From NCBI RefSeq assembly GCF_035917275.1, contig NZ_CP108509.1, forward strand, positions 248,001-312,000: a stretch of DNA of 64,000 nt, in the 5' to 3' direction. A program made the translations under genes and the position numbers. This DNA comes from Streptomyces sp. NBC_01237 (GTDB taxonomy: Bacteria > Actinomycetota > Actinomycetes > Streptomycetales > Streptomycetaceae). Shown here in pieces: positions 28,019 through 38,369 of this stretch (its first letter is position 1; each line of letters opens with the position of its first letter). The notes below the pieces were generated by a model, which made no database searches, was not told the origin of the DNA, and saw only the letters and a list, made by a program, of their open reading frames with translations.

Positions 28019-30082
28019 ATGACCATGGTTCAACCTTCGTACCGCAGAATCAGATCCCTCACGGTGGTGTCACTGCTCCTGGCCGTGATGGCCCTGGCAC
28101 TCGGCCCGATGCCCAGTTCCGCGGCGGAGCCCAACTGGTGGGATCCGACCGCCCGCCCCTCACCCGACGCCCGGATCGGCGTCACGGGCGAGCCCTTCAA
28201 AGGCACCGACGCCCAGGGGCGCGTAAGGGGCTTCGTCGACGCCCATGACCACATCATGTCCAACGAGGGCTTCGGCGGCCGACTGATCTGCGGCAAGCCG
28301 TTCTCGGAGCAGGGTGTCGCCGACGCGCTCAAGGACTGCCCCGAGCACTACCCCGACGGTACGGGCGCCGTCTTCGACTTCATCACCAAGGGCGACGGGA
28401 AGCACGACCCCAACGGGTGGCCCACGTTCAAGGACTGGCCCGCACACGACTCGCTGACCCACCAGCAGAACTACTACGCCTGGATCGAGCGGGCCTGGCG
28501 CGGCGGCCAGCGAGTGCTGGTCAACGACCTGGTCACCAACGGCGTGATCTGCTCGGTCTACTTCTTCAAGGACCGCAGCTGCGACGAGATGACCGCAATC
28601 CGCCTTGAGGCGCAGAAGACGTACGACATGCAGGCCTTCATCGACAGGATGTACGGCGGCACGGGCAAGGGCTGGTTCCGGATCGTCACCGACAGCGCAC
28701 AGGCCCGCGAGGTCATCAAGCAGGGCAAGCTGGCTGTCGTCCTGGGGGTCGAGACCTCCGAGCCGTTCGGCTGCAAGCAGATCCTGGACGTCGCGCAGTG
28801 CAGCAAGGAGGACATCGACCGCGGCCTGGACGAGCTGCACCAACTGGGTGTGCGCAGCATGTTCCTGTGTCACAAGTTCGACAACGCCCTGTGCGGGGTG
28901 CGCTACGACTCCGGCGCCCTCGGTACGGCCATCAACGTGGGCCAGTTCCTGTCGACCGGAACCTTCTGGAAGACGGAGACCTGCCGCGGGCCGCAGCACG
29001 ACAACCCCATCGGCAACGCGAAGGCACCCGGGGCGGAGAAGCGGCTGCCGGCGGGGGTGACCGTCCCTTCGTACGCCTCGGACGCGCAGTGCAACACCCG
29101 CGGGCTTACCGGCCTGGGTGCGTACGCGGTGCGCGGCATGATGGAACGTCACATGATGCTGGAGCTCGACCACATGAGTGTCAAGGCCGCGGATCAGGCC
29201 TTCGACATCCTGGAGTCCGAGTCGTACCCGGGCGCCATCTCCTCGCACAGCTGGATGGACCTGGGCTGGACCGAGCGGCTCTACAAGCTCGGCGGGTTCG
29301 CCGCCCAGTACATGAGCGGCTCCGAGGCGTTCAGCGCGGAGGCCGAGCGCACGGACGCGCTGCGCGAGAAGTACAAGGTCGGCTACGGCTACGGCACCGA
29401 CATGAACGGTGTCGGCGGCTGGCCCGCCCCGCGGGGCGGGGACACCCCGAACCCGGTCAAGTACCCCTTCCGCAGCACGGACGGCGGCTCGGTGATCGAC
29501 AAGCAGACCGCCGGCGAACGCACATGGGACTTCAACACCGACGGCGCCGCGCACTACGGCACGGTCCCGGACTGGATCGAGGACATCCGGATCGTCGGCG
29601 GCCAGGGGGTCGTGGACGATCTCTTCTCGGGCGCCGAGTCCTACCTCCGCACCTGGGGCAACACCGAGCAGTACACGTCCGGTGCGAACCTGGCCTCGGG
29701 CGCCGCCGCCTCGGCGTCCTCGTCGGAATGGTGGAACCCGTTCGTCAGCTTCGCGCCCGGCAAGGCCGTGGACGGCGACACGGGCACCCGCTGGGCCAGC
29801 GAGTGGAACGACGACCAGTGGCTGCGGATCGACCTCGGATCCTCGAAGCCGGTCGAGCGTGTCACCCTCGACTGGGAGGAGGCGTACGCGAAGTCGTACC
29901 GCGTCGAACTGTCGGGGGACGGCACGACCTGGAAGTCGGCCTGGTCCACGACCGCCGGTGACGGCGGACTGGAAACAGCGCGTTTCGCCGGAACTCCGGC
30001 GCGCTACATACGGATCAAGGGGCTGGAGCGCGGCACCCAGTGGGGCTACTCGCTTCGCGAGATCGGCGTCTACGCCAACTGA
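28019..30082 (+). CDS. Secreted M19/amidohydrolase-like enzyme with discoidin module
   Basis: 687 residues: signal peptide (about 1-36, LLLAVMALALGPMPSSAAE), a metal-dependent hydrolase domain (about 50-545) with the HxH pair in FVDAHDHI and later LELDHMSVKAADQAFDIL and AISSHSWMD, which resemble peptidase M19 (renal dipeptidase) ligands, then an F5/8 discoidin domain (about 550-687, ANLASGAAASASSSEWWNP). ATG 28019 follows AAGGA. Its promoter is almost identical to that of the GH36 gene, so the two should be co-regulated. The substrate is unknown; a role on a sugar-linked or cell-wall molecule is only inferred from the glycosidase neighbours and the carbohydrate-binding type C-terminal module. 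Confidence 0.85.
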   Translation: MTMVQPSYRRIRSLTVVSLLLAVMALALGPMPSSAAEPNWWDPTARPSPDARIGVTGEPFKGTDAQGRVRGFVDAHDHIMSNEGFGGRLICGKPFSEQGVADALKDCPEHYPDGTGAVFDFITKGDGKHDPNGWPTFKDWPAHDSLTHQQNYYAWIERAWRGGQRVLVNDLVTNGVICSVYFFKDRSCDEMTAIRLEAQKTYDMQAFIDRMYGGTGKGWFRIVTDSAQAREVIKQGKLAVVLGVETSEPFGCKQILDVAQCSKEDIDRGLDELHQLGVRSMFLCHKFDNALCGVRYDSGALGTAINVGQFLSTGTFWKTETCRGPQHDNPIGNAKAPGAEKRLPAGVTVPSYASDAQCNTRGLTGLGAYAVRGMMERHMMLELDHMSVKAADQAFDILESESYPGAISSHSWMDLGWTERLYKLGGFAAQYMSGSEAFSAEAERTDALREKYKVGYGYGTDMNGVGGWPAPRGGDTPNPVKYPFRSTDGGSVIDKQTAGERTWDFNTDGAAHYGTVPDWIEDIRIVGGQGVVDDLFSGAESYLRTWGNTEQYTSGANLASGAAASASSSEWWNPFVSFAPGKAVDGDTGTRWASEWNDDQWLRIDLGSSKPVERVTLDWEEAYAKSYRVELSGDGTTWKSAWSTTAGDGGLETARFAGTPARYIRIKGLERGTQWGYSLREIGVYAN

Positions 30083-30105
30083 CGCACCCGCGAGGCGGTG
30101 TCCAG

Positions 30106-30152
30106 GGCCGGGGCCGGCCGGATCAGCTCTCCTGATCCGGCCGGCCCCGGCC
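30106..30152 (+). terminator. Terminator after the M19-like gene
   Basis: 21-bp perfect stem (30106-30126 with 30132-30152), loop CTCTC, 24 nt after the stop. Confidence 0.92.
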
Positions 30153-30235
30153 GGCTTTCCGGCGCGTTCGCCGACCGGGCCGCGAGGAGCGCGGGGAATT
30201 GCACGCCGTGAAATTCGATAGCCCCTGTCAGGGGC

Positions 30236-30289
30236 TTGGCGTTGCGGGCTCGCATGCCTAACGTATGAGCAGAACATGAGCCCTACTCA
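30236..30289 (+). promoter_or_regulatory. Promoter and TGAG-N5-CTCA operator of the GH36-MFS operon
   Basis: TTGGCG at 30236, 17-bp spacer, TAACGT at 30259, then TGAG-CCCTA-CTCA at 30277-30289. The spacer, the flanking GTCAGGGGC and the ATGAGCAGAACA stretch are also shared with the promoter at 27947. Confidence 0.8.
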
Positions 30290-30304
30290 CGTTTGAGGAT
30301 TTTC

Positions 30305-32365
30305 GTGATCACTCACCACCCCGAAGCCCGCCTCTGGCTCCTGAGCACCCCAGGCACCTCGTACGCCTTCCGGCTGGACGCCGGCGACGTCCCCCGGCAT
30401 GTGCACTGGGGCCGGCCGCTGACCCCGGAGCAAGCCGTCGTGATCGCGGCCGACCTGCCCGACGAGGACCCCGGTGGCGATGCCCCCGGGGGTGAGGAGT
30501 ACGTGGTCGAGGGCGGCCTGCGGTTCGGGGCGCCGTCGCTGACCGTCCGGTTCGACGACGGCGTCCGTGGCTTCGAGTGGCGGTTCCTCTCGCACACGGT
30601 CGAGGACGACCTGCTCACTCTCTCCTTCACCGACCGTGTCCGCTCCCTCGGTCTCGACCTGCACTACCGGCTCCGGGACGGCCATGACCAGATCGAGCGC
30701 TGGGCCGTCCTCACCGCTGACGAGCCGGTTGACGTCCTCCGGTTCGACTCCGCCGCCTGGACGCTGCCCGCCCGCGACGACTACCGGGTCAGTCATGTGG
30801 TGGGCGAATGGGGCCGGGAGTTCCAGCTCCGGCGCGACCGGGTGCCCGTCGGGGAGACCGTGTTCACCAGCCGCCTCGGCATCACGGGACAGCACGCCGG
30901 GCCGTGGCTGATGCTCGACGCGCAGGACGCAGCCGAGGAGCACGGCGAGGTCTGGAGCGCGGCCCTGGCCTGGAGCGGCAGCCGCCGGATCACCCTCCGC
31001 CGCGACACCTACGGCCGCGCCTCCTGGACGGGCGGGTTCGGCCACGAGGGTCTGGTCTGGAAGCTGACCGCCGGTGAGCGTCTGGAGACCCCGGTCTTCA
31101 CCGGGCTGTACGCCCCCGACGGCTTCGGCGGCACCAGCCGCCGCTGGCACGCCTACGTCGAACGCGAGGTGCTGCCCGCCCGCCCCGCCGAACGCCCTTT
31201 GATCTTCAACTCGTGGGAGGCGACCGAGTTCGACATCAGCGAGAAGCAGCAGACCGAGCTGGCCGGCCTGGCCGCGGGCCTCGGCGTCGAGGTCTTCGTC
31301 GTGGACGACGCCTGGTTCGGCGCCCGCACCAGCGACATGGCCGGGCTCGGCGACTGGTGGCCCAACCCCGACCGCTTCCCCCACGGTCTGGGCCCGCTCG
31401 CCGACCACATCCGCACGCTGGGCATGGGATTCGGCCTGTGGGTCGAGCCCGAGGCGGTCAACCCCGACAGCGACCTCTACCGTGCGCACCCCGACTGGAT
31501 CCTCTGCCAGGACGGCCGTACCCGCACCCGGCGCCGCCATCAGCATGTGCTGAACTTCGCCCGTCGCGATGTCCGGGAATGGGCGGTCGACTGGCTGGTC
31601 AGGACCGTCACCGAGCTGGACGTGGTCTTCCTCAAATGGGACATGAACCGGCCCTTCAGCGAGGCAGGGCAGCCCGGGGCCGCCGACCCCGACCGGGTCT
31701 GGATCGAGCACACACGCGGCGTCTACGAGGTGATGGACCGGCTGCGTACCGCCCGTCCCGGCCTGTACCTGGAATCGTGCGCGGGCGGCGGCGGCCGGGC
31801 CGACCTGGGCGTACTGGCCCGCGCCGACCAGGTCTGGACGTCGGACAACACCGACGCCGCCGACCGGGTCGCGATCCAGCACGGCCACGGCCAGTTGCTG
31901 CCCGCCCGGACCATGGGCGCCTGGGTCACCGACAGCCCGCACAGCTTCAGCGCCCGCCCGACCTCGATCCGGTACCGCTTCCATGTCTCGATGGCCGGGG
32001 CGCTGGGAATCGGCGGTGACCTGCGGAACTGGAGCGAGGAGGATCTGGCCTGGGCCCGCATGCTGGTCGAGCAGTACAAGCGAATCCGGCCCGTGGTGCA
32101 CGGCGGCGTCCAGTACCGCCTGGAGCACGACACCGTGCAGTACCTCACCGAGGACGAGGTCGTCGTCCTCCAGTTCCAGCCGTCCGCGCTGACCCGCTCG
32201 GTCGCCCGCACCCGGCTGAAGGGCCTCGCCCCCGACGCACGCTACCGGGACGAGACCACCGGCACCGTCCACGAGGGCGCCGTCCTGCTCAGCCACGGTC
32301 TCCCGCCGCTGCTGTCCTTCGACTGGACGAGCGAGCTCGTCCACCTCAGGAGAGTGTCCCGATGA
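30305..32365 (+). CDS. GH36 alpha-galactosidase
   Basis: 686 residues with the GH36 layout: N-terminal beta-supersandwich, TIM barrel (about 300-620) and C-terminal sheet. The nucleophile is the aspartate in LKWDMNRPF (near 446) and the acid/base the aspartate in TSDNTD (near 515); NSWEATEFD, DDAWFG and GLWVEPEAVNPDS are family blocks. No signal peptide, so it acts in the cytoplasm on imported alpha-galactosides. The GTG at 30305 fits the GAGG site seven nt upstream; the open frame begins at TTG 30293. Its stop overlaps the transporter start (ATGA). Confidence 0.94.
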   Translation: MITHHPEARLWLLSTPGTSYAFRLDAGDVPRHVHWGRPLTPEQAVVIAADLPDEDPGGDAPGGEEYVVEGGLRFGAPSLTVRFDDGVRGFEWRFLSHTVEDDLLTLSFTDRVRSLGLDLHYRLRDGHDQIERWAVLTADEPVDVLRFDSAAWTLPARDDYRVSHVVGEWGREFQLRRDRVPVGETVFTSRLGITGQHAGPWLMLDAQDAAEEHGEVWSAALAWSGSRRITLRRDTYGRASWTGGFGHEGLVWKLTAGERLETPVFTGLYAPDGFGGTSRRWHAYVEREVLPARPAERPLIFNSWEATEFDISEKQQTELAGLAAGLGVEVFVVDDAWFGARTSDMAGLGDWWPNPDRFPHGLGPLADHIRTLGMGFGLWVEPEAVNPDSDLYRAHPDWILCQDGRTRTRRRHQHVLNFARRDVREWAVDWLVRTVTELDVVFLKWDMNRPFSEAGQPGAADPDRVWIEHTRGVYEVMDRLRTARPGLYLESCAGGGGRADLGVLARADQVWTSDNTDAADRVAIQHGHGQLLPARTMGAWVTDSPHSFSARPTSIRYRFHVSMAGALGIGGDLRNWSEEDLAWARMLVEQYKRIRPVVHGGVQYRLEHDTVQYLTEDEVVVLQFQPSALTRSVARTRLKGLAPDARYRDETTGTVHEGAVLLSHGLPPLLSFDWTSELVHLRRVSR

Positions 32366-33660
32366 GCCTTGCCCCCGGCCTGCCCGATCACCCCGAGCGC
32401 AGCCGGCTGTCCGAGCGTCCCGAGGCCCTCGCCGAGCCCGTCCGCCGGGTCGGCCCCGGCTGGGTCGCCCTGTACGTCCTGGCCAACGTCGGGGTGTTCA
32501 TCCCGATGCAGGTACCGACCACGTTCCTGATGCCCGAGCAGATCGCCCAGATCGACCCGGCGGGGAAGGTCGGCAGCTACGCCTGGGTCAGCATGATGGG
32601 CGCGATCTCGGGCATCGTCATCGCACCGCTGGCCGGCGCACTCAGCGACCGCACCACCAGCCGGTTCGGCCGCCGCCGGCCTTGGCTGCTCGTGGGCTCG
32701 CTCTTCTGCATGGCGACGCTGGTTTTCACCGGCCTCCAGACGACCGTCGTCGGGGTCGCGCTCGGCTCCCTCGTGCTGTCCGCCTCGTTCATGATCATCG
32801 GCGCTGGACTCTCCCCGGTGGTGCCCGACCAGGTCCCGGTCGCCCAGCGCGGTGCCGTGCTGGGCTGGGCCATGGTCCCGCAGGCGGGCGCCCTGATCGC
32901 GGGCGGGCTGCTGATCGGTCTGGTCACGGGCTTCGCCTCGCAGTACCTGCTGATGGCCGCACTGCCGCTCCTGATCCTGCTGTTCGCGACCACCATGAAG
33001 GATCCGCCGCTGCCCCGCCGGACCCGCGAGCCGTTCTCGCTGCGCACCTTCCTGGACGGCTACCGGATCAGCCCGCGCGCACACCCCGACTTCGTCTGGG
33101 CGATGGGCTCCCGCTTCATGATGGGTCTCGGCTACGGCATGGGCACGCTCTACCTGCCGTACTTCCTGGACGACGTACTGCACTACGAGAAGTTGTTCCC
33201 CGGCCGGTCCACCGAGGACGGTCTGCTCATCGTGATCGGCATCAATTGCCTGGCCACGATCTCCACGGTCGTCCTCAGCGGCTGGCTCTCCGACAAGTTG
33301 GGCAAGCGGCGCATGCTGGTCTTCCTCGGCGGCATCACGATGGCCGTCGCCGCGCTCCCGCTCGCGCTGTCGCCCACGTGGACGATGACCCTGGTCGCGG
33401 CCGTCATCCTGGGCCTGGGCTACGGCGTGTATCTGGCCGTCGACACCGCCCTGGTCACCGAGGTGCTCCCCGCCTCCGCGGACCGCGGCAAGGACATGGC
33501 CCTGGCCAACCTGATGACCTCCCTGCCCTACGTCCTCGTCCCCCCGATCGCCTCGGTCGTACTCGGCGGTCCGGGAGGCTACAGCTCGCTCTTCCTCTGC
33601 TCGGCGGCCATGTCCACGCTGGGCGCGGCATCGGTCTGGAAGGTCAAGGCAGTCCGCTGA
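32362..33660 (+). CDS. MFS transporter, probable glycoside importer
   Basis: 432 residues with about 12 hydrophobic segments and the MFS loop GALSDRTTSRFGRRRPW between segments 2 and 3, plus SGWLSDKLGKRRM in the middle. Translationally coupled to the GH36 gene (ATGA overlap), which suggests it brings in the galactoside that GH36 hydrolyses. Confidence 0.92.
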   Translation: MSLAPGLPDHPERSRLSERPEALAEPVRRVGPGWVALYVLANVGVFIPMQVPTTFLMPEQIAQIDPAGKVGSYAWVSMMGAISGIVIAPLAGALSDRTTSRFGRRRPWLLVGSLFCMATLVFTGLQTTVVGVALGSLVLSASFMIIGAGLSPVVPDQVPVAQRGAVLGWAMVPQAGALIAGGLLIGLVTGFASQYLLMAALPLLILLFATTMKDPPLPRRTREPFSLRTFLDGYRISPRAHPDFVWAMGSRFMMGLGYGMGTLYLPYFLDDVLHYEKLFPGRSTEDGLLIVIGINCLATISTVVLSGWLSDKLGKRRMLVFLGGITMAVAALPLALSPTWTMTLVAAVILGLGYGVYLAVDTALVTEVLPASADRGKDMALANLMTSLPYVLVPPIASVVLGGPGGYSSLFLCSAAMSTLGAASVWKVKAVR

Positions 33661-33816
33661 GGGCTGCCCCGTCATCCCTGGCGGATCAGCGCGCGGCGTC
33701 GGATGCGGTGTGTCGCAGGGCGGGGGGACGTCCGCGTACGGGATGCGCTCGGGCGTTCCGGCAACGCCGCGAGGTGCTAGCTGTCGTCGCGCCCGCCGGG
33801 AATGACGGGACAGCCC
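33661..33816. repeat. Imperfect 19-bp inverted repeat in the convergent gap
   Basis: GGGCTGCCCCGTCATCCC at 33661 pairs, with two mismatches, with 33798-33816, leaving a spacer of about 118 bp. The gap lies between two convergent genes. It could act as a long-range terminator or be the end repeats of a tiny, inactive element; no flanking target duplication is seen. Confidence 0.4.
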
Positions 33817-33826
33817 TCGGGGCCGG

Positions 33827-34450
33827 TCACCGGCGTCGATCGTTCAGATAGCTGTTGAGGACTCGTTTGCACTCAGCGATCAGCCGGGCGTCGCCCAGCG
33901 GATCGACCCGGAAGGCGAGTTGCAGCACGCTGTCGGCGCACTCCAGCGCCACCCGCACCGCGATCTCGAATTCGGCGTCGTCCTGGACCCCTATCAGGGA
34001 GGCGGTCAGTGAGCGCAGCCTTCCGGCGACCGCGGTGTTGTTGTCCAGGGTCGGCTCCAGGATGTGGTCCTGTCCCACCGCGCCGAAGTCGACCACGCCG
34101 AAACCGGTGATCGTCCGGCGCATGGTGACGAACTCGTCGACGGTCACATCCACGATGCCCGGGATGCCCTCGGGCTCCTCCTGCTCCAGCCGGTCCGCGA
34201 CCCGCCCCAGGAAGGACTCCAGATTGCGGGCGGCGAGCGCCCCGATCAGCCCCTCCCTGTCGGAGAAGAACTGGTAAAGGGTGCCGATGGGCACCTCCGC
34301 CCTGCGGGCCACCTCCTTGGTGGTCAGCCCTGCATAGCCGACCTCGTCCAGGAGTTCGGCGCAGGCGTCCAGCAGCCGTTCGAAGCGTTCGGCGCTGCGC
34401 TTCTGGACCGGCAGCCGGCGCAGCGTCCCTGCGATGCGATCTTGATTCAC
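33827..34450 (-). CDS. TetR-family repressor of the glycoside-use genes
   Basis: 207 residues with the TetR HTH (RFERLLDACAELLDEVGYAG, then LTTKEVARRAEVPIGTLYQF) and a helical C-terminal domain (TetR_C type with GDARLIAECKRVL). GTG start at 34450. It diverges from the GH1 gene, and the palindrome TGAGCA-C-TGCTCA lies between them. The same TGAG-N5-CTCA core sits in the promoters of the M19-like gene and GH36 operon, making this the likely shared repressor. Confidence 0.92.
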   Translation of the reverse strand: MNQDRIAGTLRRLPVQKRSAERFERLLDACAELLDEVGYAGLTTKEVARRAEVPIGTLYQFFSDREGLIGALAARNLESFLGRVADRLEQEEPEGIPGIVDVTVDEFVTMRRTITGFGVVDFGAVGQDHILEPTLDNNTAVAGRLRSLTASLIGVQDDAEFEIAVRVALECADSVLQLAFRVDPLGDARLIAECKRVLNSYLNDRRR

Positions 34451-34478
34451 GCTTCCATCATCCCATCGAGCGGGTTAA

Positions 34479-35846
<1,368 letters not shown>

Positions 35847-36155
35847 GCGACGGTGGCGCCGGCTGCACGGGCGCGGCGTGCGGTGTCGGCGACTGGTCCC
35901 TGCCCGGGGGCTGGCCGACAGGGCATCACCGGCACATGGCGGTCCTCCGACCCGAAGCAACGGAACCGCCACAGGTGAGCCGGAACGGCGGCAGGCCATC
36001 GTTCCTGCCCCCGCGGTGGTGAGTCGCCGCCTTCGTCCAGGTCGACACCCGTTTCCGGTCCGCTGAAGCGCCGTCCCCCTCTCGGTCCGCTGAAGCGCCG
36101 TCCCCCTCTCTTCCCCTCCTTGTCGCCAGTGGGTGAGGAGAGGGGGCGAGGGGGC
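35847..36155. other. Convergent gap with tandem repeat and hairpin
   Basis: No gene is supported in this 309 bp. It contains a perfect 27-bp tandem repeat (36057-36083 and 36084-36110), and a hairpin CCCCCTCTC (36102-36110) with GAGAGGGGG (36138-36146) that can terminate transcription of one or both convergent genes. Confidence 0.7.
36057..36110. repeat. Perfect 27-bp tandem repeat, two units
   Basis: Units 36057-36083 and 36084-36110 are identical, beginning GGTCCGCTGAAGCG. The second unit ends in the left arm of the hairpin at 36102. Confidence 0.9.
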
Positions 36156-37334
36156 TCAGCCGGAGGAGGCCGTGGGGCAGTACTCGGCCTCCATGATGCC
36201 GTCCGGGGATGCCACGCTCCAGTCCCCGTTACGGTTGTAGGCGAGCTGGTGGCGGCCGTCCCCGGTGGTGACGGCCAGGGACGTCGACCCCACCATGCCT
36301 CCGCCGTGGCCCCAGACCGTCGATCCGCAGCTCGTGCGGAACCGTGTGAGGCCCAGCCCGTAGGACACGTTGGGGCGGCCGGGGGCCGGGACGGTGGTCT
36401 TCATGGCCTTGAGCTGTTCCGGCGGGAGCAGCTTGCCGCGCAGCAGGGCCCTGTAGAACCGGTTCAGGTCGCCGGTGGTGGAGATGATGTCGCCGTCGGC
36501 CCAGCCCTGCGACCCGTTCATACTGGTGACGTCGTCGATGCGATCGGGGTCCGACGCGAACAACTTGGAGTAGCTCCGGCTGCTGGGCCGGGGCATGTGG
36601 ATGCTGTTGCCGGGGTGGGAAGTGTCCTTCAGGCGCAGCGGTTTGATGATGCGGTCGCGCACCTCGGCCTCGTAGGTCCGCCCGCCCGCCTTCTCGATGA
36701 TCAGCGCGGCCAGGACGTAGTTGGTGTTGGAGTACGAGAGTCTGTCACCGGGCGGGAACAGCGGCCGGTGGGAGAGCGCCACCCCCACCTGCTTCTCGGG
36801 CGGCAGGGTGTCGTAGCGGTGCTTGAGGAAGCCCTCGCCCCGCATGTACGTCTTGAGGTATTCCTCGTCGGCCAGGTAGTCGAACAGGCCGCTGGTGTGG
36901 CTGAGAAGCTGACGTACGGTGATCTTGCGCCCGTCGTTGCCGTTGCCTCGCACCAGGCCGCGGAGATGGAGGTCCACGGTGTCGCCGAGACCGATTCTCC
37001 CCTCAGCCTCCATCTGGAGCAGGACGGTCGCGACGAACGTCTTGGTGATACTGCCGATCCGGAATCGGTCGTTCTTGCCGCGCGGCACGCCGGTTGTCAG
37101 GTTGCCCACACCCGACGTTGACGTCCAGACGCGGTCGGTGTCGCGTACCTGGGCCGTGATGCCGGGGATACCTCCTTCCACCTCCGCGTCCATCGCGCGC
37201 CGGGTGGCCTCGTGCCCCGGCTTCGCGGAGGCGGCGTCCGATGCTGTCTGGGCGGGGACCGCGAAGGCGGTGGCCGCCATCGCGGCCGTCACGAGACCCA
37301 CCATGCCGACCCGTGCGGTCTTTCCTGGCGTCAT
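36156..37334 (-). CDS. Secreted serine hydrolase, class C beta-lactamase / DD-peptidase family
   Basis: 392 residues with signal peptide (VGLVTAAMAATAFAVPAQTA), the SxxK motif SITK in FRIGSITKTF, YSNTNY (YxN) and HGGGMVG (HxG). These are the three catalytic motifs of the penicillin-binding/class C fold, as in the Streptomyces R61 DD-carboxypeptidase. It would act outside the cell on D-Ala-D-Ala or a related ester or peptide. Its upstream region carries one copy of the 164-bp inverted repeat shared with the MMPL gene, so both may answer to the two-component system between them. Confidence 0.93.
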   Translation of the reverse strand: MTPGKTARVGMVGLVTAAMAATAFAVPAQTASDAASAKPGHEATRRAMDAEVEGGIPGITAQVRDTDRVWTSTSGVGNLTTGVPRGKNDRFRIGSITKTFVATVLLQMEAEGRIGLGDTVDLHLRGLVRGNGNDGRKITVRQLLSHTSGLFDYLADEEYLKTYMRGEGFLKHRYDTLPPEKQVGVALSHRPLFPPGDRLSYSNTNYVLAALIIEKAGGRTYEAEVRDRIIKPLRLKDTSHPGNSIHMPRPSSRSYSKLFASDPDRIDDVTSMNGSQGWADGDIISTTGDLNRFYRALLRGKLLPPEQLKAMKTTVPAPGRPNVSYGLGLTRFRTSCGSTVWGHGGGMVGSTSLAVTTGDGRHQLAYNRNGDWSVASPDGIMEAEYCPTASSG

Positions 37335-37407
37335 GCCGTACTCCTCATCGCCTTCTGTGCCGCGTGATACGCGTGCGCACGGTCCGGTCCACGGGGGGGG
37401 ATCAAGG

Positions 37408-37571
37408 TGTCCTCCGGTGGACGGACTCGGACGCGTACGTCGGCCGGGGGCTCCCGGCCGGTCTCCAGACCATCACTCGGAGGGGCCGTCGGGCGTCGTG
37501 GCGGCGGATGATCCGCAACAGGGCCCAGGGACCCCTCCCGGCCCGCGGCCAGGACCCTGGTCCTGGTTGCG
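37408..37571 (-). repeat. 164-bp inverted repeat, left copy (upstream of serine hydrolase)
   Basis: Complementary to 39689-39852 over exactly 164 bp with about a dozen mismatches and no gaps. It contains CCAGGACCCTGGTCCTGG at 37549-37566. Read towards the serine hydrolase gene it equals the copy that leads into the MMPL gene. Confidence 0.92.
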
Positions 37572-37652
37572 CACAGCCAGGAAGTGCCCCTGCGGGAGGC
37601 GGCGTTGCGGGCTCCGTCGCGTCTCCGGAGCTGGGCGCAGCGCTTCCCGCTA

Positions 37653-38369
37653 TCAGGCCTGCCCGTCGCCGGGAGGGTCCACGGCTGCCGCGCGAGCAGT
37701 GACCAGGCCCGATTCGTACGCCGCGATGACCGCCTGGGCGCGGTCGCGGACGGCGAGCTTGCCGAAGATGCTGGTGATGTAGTTCTTGACCGTGGAGACG
37801 CTGATGTCCAGGGCTCGGGAGATCTCGGTGTTGTCGAGGCCGGTGGCCATCAGATGCCACACCTCGACCTCGCGGGGGGTGAGTTCACCCGGGCCGGTGG
37901 GGGCGGGCCGCGCGCCGCCCGGTGCCCGTACGTAGGTGGAGATCAGCCGGGTGAGCAGGCGCGGCGCGACGACGGCCTCGCCTGCGTGGACGGTGCGGAT
38001 CGCCGCGCTCAGGTCCTCCGGAGAGCTGTCCTTGGGCAGGAAACCGTAGGCTCCGGCGCGCAGGGCGCCCACGACATACTCGTCGAGATCGAAGGTGCTC
38101 AGGGCCAGGACCCGGCAGCCGGGCAGGGTGGCGGCAAGTTCCTCGGTCGCGCCGACGCCGTCGAGAACGGGCATCCTGATGTCCATCACCACCACGTCGG
38201 GGCGCAGTCGATGGGCAAGGGTGACGGCCAGCGCGCCGTTCTCGGCCTCTCCCACCACCTCGACGTACGGGTCGGGGGAGAGAATCAGCGACAGACCCCG
38301 CCGGACCAGTGGCTGGTCGTCCACGATCAGCACCCTGATCCGCTCCGGCGCCGCCATGCTCCCGCTCAT
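37653..38369 (-). CDS. NarL/FixJ-type response regulator
   Basis: 238 residues: receiver domain with phosphorylated aspartate in VVVMDIRMP and lysine in LPKDSS, and a LuxR HTH (LTPREVEVWHLMATGLDNTE, then ISRALDISVSTVKNYITSIF). ATG 38369 overlaps the kinase stop (ATGA). Candidate targets are the two outward genes that carry the 164-bp repeats. Confidence 0.95.
   Translation of the reverse strand: MSGSMAAPERIRVLIVDDQPLVRRGLSLILSPDPYVEVVGEAENGALAVTLAHRLRPDVVVMDIRMPVLDGVGATEELAATLPGCRVLALSTFDLDEYVVGALRAGAYGFLPKDSSPEDLSAAIRTVHAGEAVVAPRLLTRLISTYVRAPGGARPAPTGPGELTPREVEVWHLMATGLDNTEISRALDISVSTVKNYITSIFGKLAVRDRAQAVIAAYESGLVTARAAAVDPPGDGQA

Noticed and set aside
36057..36110. CRISPR array
   Set aside because: Only two tandem units without spacers.
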